From: Desulfobacterales bacterium | GTDB taxonomy: Bacteria > Desulfobacterota > DSM-4660 > Desulfatiglandales > Desulfatiglandaceae | Length of the DNA: 12,021 nt | Direction: 5' to 3' | Assembly: GCA_021107495.1 (NCBI GenBank) | Contig: JAIOSR010000211.1 | Location: 1 to 12,021, forward strand | In this document: piece after piece, positions 1 through 6,372 of the stretch | Layout of the letters: each line of letters starts with the position of its first letter | Numbering within the stretch: the stretch's first letter is position 1 | Notes under the pieces: generated by a model | Databases searched by the model: none | What the model was told of the DNA's origin: nothing | What the model saw: only the letters and a program-made list of their open reading frames with translations | Made by a program: the position numbers and the translations under genes

Positions 1-425
1 ATCCTTTTTACCTCTCCGCCCGCCGCCTTTACCACGTCAGATCCGATTATCTCGTCTTCGGCCCAGTCGCCGCCCTTTACAAGGATATCAGGGAGTAAAT
101 ACTGAATCACCTTCTTGGGATTATCCTCGTCAAATATGATGACGGTGTCCACGCAACCGAGGGCCGCAAGCATTTCCGCCCGTGTCTGTTCGGTCTGGAT
201 GGGCCTTTCCGGCCCTTTTATTTTCCTGACGGACCGGTCGCTGTTTACGGCAACAATCAGGTGGTCTCCCAGACCCCTTGCAGCACAAAGATAACGGGTG
301 TGTCCCGGGTGAAGGATGTCAAAGCAACCGTTTGTAAAGACAGTTTTATGCCCCGAGGTCTTAATGCGATCACACTCCTTACTTGCCTGTTCAAGGGTTT
401 TTATTTTTTGGCGGTATGCGTCCAA
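1..425 (-). CDS. rfaE2: D-glycero-beta-D-manno-heptose 1-phosphate adenylyltransferase (RfaE2/HldE C-terminal type), 3' end cut by window
   Basis: This cytoplasmic nucleotidyltransferase makes ADP-heptose from heptose 1-phosphate and ATP for the LPS inner core. Counting from the proposed start, the sequence shows VFTNGCFDILHPGH at residues 29-42 (the HxGH nucleotide-binding signature, H39 and H42), AVNSD at 59-63, KGPERPI at 70-76, RAEMLAALGCVD at 82-93, IFDED at 97-101 and LVKGGDW at 115-121, all typical of the family. About 141 codons are visible, and a standalone enzyme is about 160 residues, so only the tail is missing. An in-frame TAA at 480-482 shows that no HldE kinase domain is fused upstream. 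There is no in-frame ATG. TTG at 425 gives the expected length and starts 14 bases after comF; CTG at 473, inside comF, is the alternative. Identity is certain; the start is not. Confidence 0.9.
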   Translation of the reverse strand, partial: MDAYRQKIKTLEQASKECDRIKTSGHKTVFTNGCFDILHPGHTRYLCAARGLGDHLIVAVNSDRSVRKIKGPERPIQTEQTRAEMLAALGCVDTVIIFDEDNPKKVIQYLLPDILVKGGDWAEDEIIGSDVVKAAGGEVKR

Positions 426-439
426 TATCTGGTCACTTT

Positions 440-1183
440 CTAAAAATTCCCGGCCCTTGCCAGTACCAGGCAGAAGACCTTATTGCAGCCGGACTTTTTA
501 AGGGCCCTGGCACATTCATTCAGGGTGTTTCCGGTGGTAAACACGTCGTCCACCAAAAGGACCGTTTTTCCCTTAACGGCCCCGGGATTTATAATCTCAA
601 AGGCCCTTCGGACGTTTTTTCTCCTTTCGTCTTTTCCGAGACCTGTCTGTGGTGATGTGTATCTTATCCTTGTTAAAGACAAAAAGTCCAGTTCGGTGTC
701 CATTTGCCCGGACACGTGCCTTGCCAGGAGCAGACTTTGATTAAAACCCCTTTCCCTCAACCTTTTCGCGTGAAGGGGGACCGGTATTGTCAAATACTTA
801 GTCGATTCCGTGAGCCAGGTTTGGGCAAATTGTGCCAGAAGCGGCCCCAGGGAATCTGCCAGAAAACTCTTTGACCCGTATTTGAATTGGTGAATGGCCT
901 CCATAAGGGCCCCGTCATAAAGGTATGCGGCACCCGTGGCCTCGTAGAACGGTCTTTTCCGCAGGCATTTTTCACATAAATGATCTTGGCCCGCTCTTGA
1001 AACAAAGGGCATGCCGCACACGGGGCAGAGAGGGGAGGTAACCTTTTGAAAATCGGCAAGACAGGCCCGGCAAAACAGGATTGCCCCGTCCTCAGTGGCC
1101 GTTTTTTCATTTAAAAGGAATTGGCCGCAGATCGGGCATCTCGGCGGGTAGATAATATCAATGAAATTCCTGAGCAGATTCAT
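440..1183 (-). CDS. comF: ComF-family double zinc ribbon phosphoribosyltransferase
   Basis: The 247-residue protein has the ComF layout. An N-terminal double zinc-ribbon region carries four Cys pairs (C16/C19, C38/C41, C53/C56, C70/C73). A phosphoribosyltransferase domain follows, with IPVPLHAKRLRERGFNQS near 133-150 and the PRPP-binding loop VLLVDDVFTTGNT at 208-220. ComF proteins are needed for DNA uptake in naturally transformable bacteria and are linked to handling of incoming single-stranded DNA, but they are also widespread in species not known to be competent, so competence cannot be claimed here. The start ATG overlaps the stop of the upstream YkgJ-family gene as ATGA (1180-1183), which indicates translational coupling. 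The stop is TAG, and rfaE2 follows within about 15 bases. Length and motifs are complete. Confidence 0.93.
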   Translation of the reverse strand: MNLLRNFIDIIYPPRCPICGQFLLNEKTATEDGAILFCRACLADFQKVTSPLCPVCGMPFVSRAGQDHLCEKCLRKRPFYEATGAAYLYDGALMEAIHQFKYGSKSFLADSLGPLLAQFAQTWLTESTKYLTIPVPLHAKRLRERGFNQSLLLARHVSGQMDTELDFLSLTRIRYTSPQTGLGKDERRKNVRRAFEIINPGAVKGKTVLLVDDVFTTGNTLNECARALKKSGCNKVFCLVLARAGNF

Positions 1184-1548
1184 CCCTTCGACTGCCTTAC
1201 AAATTCTTCAAAGGAACATTCCGGGTTGATGCCGGGACATGCATCCTTTGCCAGTTCCCAGGTTTCCTTATCGTTAACGTTTGCAGGATAAAAGGGCCAC
1301 AGGGAGCATATATCGGGTTTGACGGTGTGGATGAGGCATGCCTTTTCCTGGTCAAAAAAGACGCAGAAACCATCGGACCCGGTCCCTAAATAGACATGGT
1401 CGTTTCTTTTCTCACAAAACCGGGCTAAAAATACCTCCGGGGCGATTCCCAAAAAGCGAGCAATCCTTTCAATTTCTTCCTGTTCAACAATAATGCCGCC
1501 TTTACCGTAGCAGCATTCCCCGCACATTTTGCATTCAAATGCTTTCAT
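1180..1548 (-). CDS. YkgJ-family cysteine cluster protein
   Basis: This 122-residue protein belongs to the YkgJ/CxxCxxCC family, thought to bind a metal (zinc or an iron-sulfur cluster); no reaction is firmly known. The N-terminal signature CKMCGECC gives C6, C9, C12 and C13. Further on come C62, C71 with H74 and P78 (CLIHTVKPDIC), C81 before a WPF motif, C104 in CPG, and C111. Its last codon overlaps the comF start, so it probably shares that gene's transcript. It lies 85 bases after the end of the helicase-exonuclease gene in the same direction. No strong Shine-Dalgarno sequence is visible before its ATG, which fits translation from a longer message. The family assignment is firm and the function is open. 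Confidence 0.88.
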   Translation of the reverse strand: MKAFECKMCGECCYGKGGIIVEQEEIERIARFLGIAPEVFLARFCEKRNDHVYLGTGSDGFCVFFDQEKACLIHTVKPDICSLWPFYPANVNDKETWELAKDACPGINPECSFEEFVRQSKG

Positions 1549-1558
1549 AATATTGTAT

Positions 1559-1590
1559 AGCTATCAGCAGTGAGCGATCAGCTTTCAGCA
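1559..1590. repeat. Short degenerate ATCAGC-type intergenic repeat
   Basis: In the gap between the helicase gene and the YkgJ-family gene, three imperfect copies of a TCAGC-ended unit follow one another (CTATCAGC, CGATCAGC, TTTCAGC). Low-complexity tracts of this kind occur in intergenic DNA of several proteobacteria. No gene or clear terminator is visible in the 85-base gap. Confidence 0.5.
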
Positions 1591-1633
1591 CAAAACAGAC
1601 CTGACGTTAGATTGCTGTTCAAATAAGGTTTTC

Positions 1634-4522
1634 TTAAACTATCAAGTCATTAAGGTTCCAGTCAACCCTTAGCCTGAGCCTTGTGCCGGAACGTTTTTCT
1701 TTATAAATGAGGTGGCCGTTTTTGAGTCCGTATTGGAAAAGGTCCCTTGTCACAATGACATCCTGCCGGCAATATTCGGTCAGTTTTTTCATCTCTCCTT
1801 TGCGAAACCATTCCACGGCCTGAAGGCCGTGGGCCGTTTTTCCACGTCCCAAGGTCTCTTTGGCAAGATGGTCCAGGCCCAGGCGGAATCCGAGCCTTTT
1901 AAAGATATCTTCCAATATATCAAAGGTGGGCAATTTTCCCAGGTCCCTGTTTGTATAGGCGCCAAGGACGCTGTAGTCAAATTTTTTGTTGTTGAACCCG
2001 ATCACAAGATCGGCTTTGTCCAGATATTTCAAAAGATCGTCAATCTCATCCTCTTCATAAACCATGAAACGGTCATCTAAGCTGTCAAAGAGGACGGCAA
2101 CAGAGACCCTCATCAGGTGGGTATTGTGCCAGCCCCCCACGTCCTGGGCCGTTTTTTGGGTCTCCAGGTCAAAGTAAACCAATCTGGGTTGTTTCTTTTC
2201 AATCACGGTTTTGTCACCTGCCGGCAGGGGCATGGGCCCGGTCTCCACCTTTTCATCGGACATCAGGCTTAAGGGGATATACCCCAAAAGACCTTCAAGG
2301 ATTAGGACGGCCGCCTGTTTGTCTAATGGTTTGTTGCCTGAACCGCACTTGGGCGAATGAATGCACGAGGGGCAGCCTTCCTCACATTCACAGGTCTTTA
2401 CATGATTCATTGTTTTTTCAAGCAGGTCAAGGATGATCTCAAACCCGCGCGAGGCTAACCCCACGCCACCCGGGTAGGCGTCGTAGATGAAGATGGCGCT
2501 TTTTTCCACCTGGGGATGATAGGGGTAGCATATGCCGCCGATATCATTTCTGTCGCAGAGTGCGAAAAGTGGAAAAATGCCTATGGCCGCGTGTTCGATT
2601 GCATGAATACCGCCCATGAAATGAAGGCCCTTTTTCTCCACAAAGCCTTTCAGGGCCGGCTCTATCTCCACCCAGAAACCGATTGTTTCAAAGATATGGG
2701 GGGGCAGGTCCAGGGGAAAGACACCCATCAACTCCTGGCCCGGTAGGGCCCTTTTTTCATACTCGGTCACTACTTCAGTGACCTTGAGCCTGCCTTCCCG
2801 AACCAGAAACTGTGCCCTTGGTTTGCTGCGATGAATTTCCATTATCTCTGTTTCTTTTTCGGTCCTTACGCGGGTAAAATAGTTCAGATGGCTTCCACGG
2901 ACTACAATATCCTTTTTTTCTAATATTAGACGGTCTACCAAGTATTGCCGGGCACGGTGGAGATAGACGGCGCCAGGGTGGCATTCTTTGAATGCCTTGA
3001 TGCCGTCAATGGTGCCGATGGCCTGGCCGGTCTCTTTTTCAAAGATCGTGTAGGTCTCTCCTGCAGAGCGTATGTTTACGAAACGTTGTGGGTTACGTTT
3101 TGACGCGAACCAGGTTGGCTCCCCCTCTGCGGTGCGGTTCAAGGCGCCCTCCTGTTCCAGATTTTCAAGGTGCTCGCTTAGATCCTTTGACCAGAATTTC
3201 CCGTCGCTCAGAGTTATGGGAATCTCTGCAGCCGCGCAGGGCAAATGGGCCTCAACCACGTTAGGGTTATTGGGATCAAGGACCGCGGCCTCAAAGGACC
3301 TTTCAAAAAGATCGTCAGGGTGTTTCATGAAGTATTGATCCAGGGCATCCGGTTTTGCCACGAGGATCACTAAGGATTCCCTGCCGGAGCGACCCACCCG
3401 TCCTCCCCTTTGCCATGTATTGATAATGGTGCCGGGATAACCCACAAGCAGGCAGATATCGAGATAACCGATATCAATACCCATCTCCAGGGCGCTCGTG
3501 GACACGACCCCGAGCAGGTCCCCGCCGGCCAATCTCTTTTCAATCTGCCTTCGTTCTTCCGGCATAAAGCCCGCCCGGTATGAACTGATTCTTTTTTTGA
3601 GGTCAGGAGACAACTGGGAAACCCACACATGGATCAGTTCCGTGACCTTTCTGGACTGGGTAAAGGCAATGGTCCTGAAGCCTTTACGAATACAGTCAGT
3701 GAAGAGCCTGGCCGAAGAAAAATTGGGACTGGTCTCGGGATTCAGGAAAATAAAGTGCTGGCCCGCCCTCGGGGCTCCCGCGGATTGGATTACTTCAATT
3801 TTCTCCTCAATCAGACTCTCCCCAAAATCCTTTGGGTTGCTGATTGTGGCTGACAGCATAATAAACCGGGGCTTGGAACCGTATTTTTCACAGAGCCTCT
3901 TTAGCCTCCTTATTATCTGGTTCAGATGGGACCCGAAAATGCCGCGGTATGAATGGACTTCGTCTAAGACCACGAACGAGAGATTTTCAAAAAATTTTTC
4001 CCAGTTTTGATGATGGGCCAGGATGGCTCGATGGAGCATGTCAGGATTGGTAAAAAGGATCTGGGGCATTTGCGTCCGGATTTTCTTTCGTTTGTATGGA
4101 GTCGTATCGCCGTCATAGATCTCAGCAGAGATTTTTGTCTTTTTGATCCCTTCAAGCCATACGGAAAGATTCTTCAACTGGTCCTGTTCAAGGGCCTTCA
4201 GGGGAAAGATATACAGGGCCTTCGCATCCTTGTGCCTTAAAATTTTCTCAAGAACAATGAGATTGTAGATCAAACTCTTTCCGCTTGCAGTAGGTGTGGA
4301 AACCAAGACATCGGCCCCATGTCTCAAGCGCTCAATGGCCTTCACCTGATGGCTGTAAAGCCGGTCTATGCCTACATGTTTCATGGTTTCAAGAAGATCG
4401 CCATGAAAACTCAGTTCAGGACCATATACTGCCGGCCGGGGCGGAAGGTCCCTGTGATAAACGAATGCATCTCGAAAATCAGGATGGTTTTTTAATGTCT
4501 CGATGTATTTGGTAAGTTTCAA
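1634..4522 (-). CDS. MrfA/YprA-like DEAD-box DNA helicase with DUF1998 zinc region, fused to an MrfB/YprB-like RNase H-fold exonuclease
   Basis: The 962-residue protein joins two DNA-repair activities. Residues about 50-400 form a superfamily 2 helicase core: TPTASGKS (76-83, Walker A), DEVH (187-190), SAT (224-226) and QRGGRVGRSG (371-380, motif VI). Residues about 620-735 resemble DUF1998, with a metal-binding cysteine set C711, C713, C717, C720 and C726. Residues about 780-945 form an RNase H-like nuclease: YFDLET with D785 and E787, GFNNKKFD with D849, and YCRQD with Y917 and D921, a complete DEDD-type set. In Bacillus subtilis the equivalent helicase (MrfA) and exonuclease (MrfB) are separate adjacent genes acting in mitomycin-damage repair. 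The same role here is inferred. The start is a TTG with a weak upstream GGAAA, and no in-frame ATG lies before residue 46. The gene heads the minus-strand block with ykgJ-like, comF and rfaE2. Confidence 0.93.
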   Translation of the reverse strand: MKLTKYIETLKNHPDFRDAFVYHRDLPPRPAVYGPELSFHGDLLETMKHVGIDRLYSHQVKAIERLRHGADVLVSTPTASGKSLIYNLIVLEKILRHKDAKALYIFPLKALEQDQLKNLSVWLEGIKKTKISAEIYDGDTTPYKRKKIRTQMPQILFTNPDMLHRAILAHHQNWEKFFENLSFVVLDEVHSYRGIFGSHLNQIIRRLKRLCEKYGSKPRFIMLSATISNPKDFGESLIEEKIEVIQSAGAPRAGQHFIFLNPETSPNFSSARLFTDCIRKGFRTIAFTQSRKVTELIHVWVSQLSPDLKKRISSYRAGFMPEERRQIEKRLAGGDLLGVVSTSALEMGIDIGYLDICLLVGYPGTIINTWQRGGRVGRSGRESLVILVAKPDALDQYFMKHPDDLFERSFEAAVLDPNNPNVVEAHLPCAAAEIPITLSDGKFWSKDLSEHLENLEQEGALNRTAEGEPTWFASKRNPQRFVNIRSAGETYTIFEKETGQAIGTIDGIKAFKECHPGAVYLHRARQYLVDRLILEKKDIVVRGSHLNYFTRVRTEKETEIMEIHRSKPRAQFLVREGRLKVTEVVTEYEKRALPGQELMGVFPLDLPPHIFETIGFWVEIEPALKGFVEKKGLHFMGGIHAIEHAAIGIFPLFALCDRNDIGGICYPYHPQVEKSAIFIYDAYPGGVGLASRGFEIILDLLEKTMNHVKTCECEEGCPSCIHSPKCGSGNKPLDKQAAVLILEGLLGYIPLSLMSDEKVETGPMPLPAGDKTVIEKKQPRLVYFDLETQKTAQDVGGWHNTHLMRVSVAVLFDSLDDRFMVYEEDEIDDLLKYLDKADLVIGFNNKKFDYSVLGAYTNRDLGKLPTFDILEDIFKRLGFRLGLDHLAKETLGRGKTAHGLQAVEWFRKGEMKKLTEYCRQDVIVTRDLFQYGLKNGHLIYKEKRSGTRLRLRVDWNLNDLIV

Positions 4523-4709
4523 ATGTGTGTTTCCATTTTTGTTGGCCTGGGTTTCGATGTCCTGTGTTCAGTTACACTCTTTTTCCTGGAATATTTGTCT
4601 TTATGCCATATATGTATCTTCTATCCTACCATATTTTTCACCAACTCCGGATATGGATATGGGCGGGGCATTGCGGTTGGACAGGGCTTGAGCCAATTGT
4701 GTAAAAAAA

Positions 4710-4739
4710 TTGATGACTTATTCAAAAAAATCATATAAT
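4710..4739 (+). promoter_or_regulatory. Sigma70-type promoter for the cNMP/PilZ operon
   Basis: TTGATG at 4710-4715 and a perfect TATAAT at 4734-4739 are separated by 18 bases. Transcription would start near 4746, giving a leader of about 36 bases before the ATG at 4782. The rest of the 4523-4781 divergent spacer is AT-rich and shows no convincing gene. I found no equally good promoter for the helicase gene on the minus strand. Confidence 0.5.
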
Positions 4740-4781
4740 AACAAACTTGTGTAATTGGCATACCAAAAAATAAGGGTTAAT

Positions 4782-5558
4782 ATGATGAATGATAAGGCTA
4801 AGATTCCCCCAATCGCTCGACTTAAGTACAAAAAAGGGGATCTTATCATCAAACAAGGCGACTATGGCATCTCCATATATAAGATTATCAGTGGTAAGGT
4901 GCGGATTTTCAGCGAATCCGGTGATAGGGAGGTCCCTCTGGCCACATTAGGCCGCGGTGAAATTTTTGGTGAGATGACTTTTTTGAACAGGGGGGCTGAG
5001 GCACGCGCGGCCTCGGTAAAGGCCGCTCAGGATTCGGAATTGGAGATATGGCATCCCGGCAGACTGTCAAGTGAATATGCGCAGATGCCCCACGCGATAC
5101 AATACATAGTCACACAGGTTTTGGAACGGCTTGTCCGGATGAACAAACTCGTGGCACAAATTACTGCTAAAAAGCAGGAAGACTCAAAAATGCCGGCAAA
5201 GCTGGAAGAGTCCGGTGCCTCTCAGAGGCGCTATTATCGAAAGAAAGTGAACCTTGAGTGTGTTTATCGTCCGGTTGGTTCGTCGCCAAAGCTTGCTTTA
5301 CACGGCAAGGTCAAAGATCTCAGTATGGGTGGTCTGGCCCTGGAAGTGAGGCCCAAAAACGCGCTCAATTTTTCTCATGATAAGGGTGATAAATTTCACC
5401 TAAACATGATCCTGCCAAATGGCAAGAAATTTACGGCGACGACTGAGGTTTTATCCGCTAAAAACGATCCCACCCTCGGGACCTTGTTCATGGGGATGGA
5501 ATTTTCCGATGTCAGCGAAGGGGACGGAAGGACCCTGGGCTTTTTTATGAGGACTTAA
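4782..5558 (+). CDS. Cyclic-nucleotide-binding domain fused to a PilZ domain
   Basis: With this start the protein has 258 residues. Residues about 11-125 form a CRP-like cyclic-nucleotide-binding domain: LIIKQGDYGISIYKIISGKV, then IFGEMTFL and ARAAS (G63, E64, R75), which resembles the phosphate-binding cassette. A charged linker follows. Residues about 148-250 form a PilZ domain with both c-di-GMP signatures, R149-x3-R153 and D179-x-S181-x2-G184. There is no DNA-binding helix-turn-helix, so it is more likely an output adaptor than a transcription factor. It may integrate cAMP/cGMP and c-di-GMP to control motility, surface or other behaviour; this is inference. ATG 4782 is preferred because AAGGG at 4772-4776 sits 5 bases upstream. 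ATG 4785 is equally possible, and TTG 4755 would add nine unconserved residues. The gene ends 13 bases before the next cNMP-binding gene. Confidence 0.88.
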   Translation: MMNDKAKIPPIARLKYKKGDLIIKQGDYGISIYKIISGKVRIFSESGDREVPLATLGRGEIFGEMTFLNRGAEARAASVKAAQDSELEIWHPGRLSSEYAQMPHAIQYIVTQVLERLVRMNKLVAQITAKKQEDSKMPAKLEESGASQRRYYRKKVNLECVYRPVGSSPKLALHGKVKDLSMGGLALEVRPKNALNFSHDKGDKFHLNMILPNGKKFTATTEVLSAKNDPTLGTLFMGMEFSDVSEGDGRTLGFFMRT

Positions 5559-5571
5559 GGAGTTTTGAACC

Positions 5572-5976
5572 ATGGCCGTTGATCAACTGTTGTATGTCTA
5601 TGTGCTGAATGAAGAGGATTATCCTGCAAATTCGGTTATTGTCAAGGAGGGAAGCAAAGGTGACTGGATGTATGTTATTTTGGAAGGCAAGGTCAAAGTA
5701 AAAAAGAACACGCCCAAAGGCATGGTGACCATCGGCACACTTAACGAAGGGGATATTATTGGAGAAATGGCCTTGTTTGACCCGGTCGTGGCAGACAGGA
5801 CTCGAACAGCTTCTGCAATTGCGGACGGTGGTCCGGTCAAAATGGGAGTCTTGGACACCAATCGATTACTCAAGGATTTTGAGTCGATTTCTCCACAGCT
5901 CAAGGGGCTGACCAGGACTCTTGTAAAGAGGCTTAGCGATACGACCCAGAGGGCGGTCAACCTGGCAATGAAATAG
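5572..5976 (+). CDS. Standalone cyclic-nucleotide-binding domain protein
   Basis: The 134-residue protein consists almost entirely of one CRP-like cyclic-nucleotide-binding fold: VIVKEGSKGDWMYVILEGKVKV (about 22-43), then a phosphate-binding-cassette-like stretch with G64, E65 and R78-T-A, and a C-terminal helix from about 108 to 130. There is no helix-turn-helix, enzyme domain or membrane segment, so it probably acts by binding another protein. AGGAG (5558-5562) begins on the last base of the preceding stop codon and lies 9 bases before the ATG, so the two genes form an operon. Its partner may be the cNMP-PilZ protein upstream, though the sequence cannot show this. The TAG stop is formed from the end of a mobile-element relic (5974-6013). 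Confidence 0.87.
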   Translation: MAVDQLLYVYVLNEEDYPANSVIVKEGSKGDWMYVILEGKVKVKKNTPKGMVTIGTLNEGDIIGEMALFDPVVADRTRTASAIADGGPVKMGVLDTNRLLKDFESISPQLKGLTRTLVKRLSDTTQRAVNLAMK

Positions 5977-6013
5977 GAGTCTGTCCGAAATGCCTATTCT
6001 CGGGCAACCCCCT
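5974..6013. mobile_element. Internally deleted relic of the 10150-10332 MITE, forming a hairpin between convergent genes
   Basis: The left end, TAGGAGTCTGTCCGAAAT (5974-5991), matches the left terminal repeat of the element at 10150 apart from one substitution and one missing base. The right end (5996-6013) matches the other terminal repeat at 15 of 18 positions. Only four bases lie between them, so almost the whole interior is gone. The ends can still pair (TGTCCGA with TCGGGCA, then AAT with ATT) into a hairpin with a GCCT loop. It lies between the 3' ends of a plus-strand and a minus-strand gene and may terminate both. No long T-tract is present, so intrinsic termination is uncertain. Confidence 0.7.
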
Positions 6014-6019
6014 GTGATG

Positions 6020-6361
6020 CTATTTTGTATCAGGTTCGGTTTTCTTGCCGAATTTTTTCTTTAGGGCCTTCGTGATTTCATCCTGAACCGCTTTCGGTGG
6101 GCCGGTTTTGGACTGACGGGCTTTCTTATCGGAGGTTTTCATAATATCGCTCATAAACGTGTCATCTTCCCCACTCCATGCGCTCCATCCATCAGAGTCA
6201 ATATATCCATTATAGGAGGTCTCGTAGTAAGGATCATAGAGCCGAACCCCCCTTTCTTCGTCGTACTCATAACGGACAAATTTGTCGTCAAATAGTCCAA
6301 AGTCTTCTTCCTTAAGCCCTAATATCTTTAAAAGTGCCTTGTGCTCATCTTTTATTTCCAT
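6020..6361 (-). CDS. Small charged hypothetical protein
   Basis: I do not recognise this 113-residue protein. The N-terminal third is acidic (EEDFGLFDDK near 18-27). The middle is rich in Tyr, Trp, Gly and Asp (YDPYYETSYNGYIDSDGWSA, about 42-61, then WSGEDD), and the C-terminal 35 residues are Lys-rich. It has no signal peptide, membrane helix or cysteine. A good AAGGA ribosome site overlaps the end of the ABC-F gene, whose stop lies 11 bases upstream, so the two genes are very likely co-transcribed. The gene ends in TAG next to the MITE relic. Good spacing and coding character make it likely real. A link to ribosome rescue or translation is suggested only by its neighbour. Confidence 0.72.
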   Translation of the reverse strand: MEIKDEHKALLKILGLKEEDFGLFDDKFVRYEYDEERGVRLYDPYYETSYNGYIDSDGWSAWSGEDDTFMSDIMKTSDKKARQSKTGPPKAVQDEITKALKKKFGKKTEPDTK

Positions 6362-6372
6362 GCTTTTATTCC

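Noticed and set aside
4523..4738. Short plus-strand open frames of 60-70 codons in the divergent spacer
   Set aside because: No ribosome site, biased hydrophobic composition from AT-rich DNA, and overlap with the promoter region.
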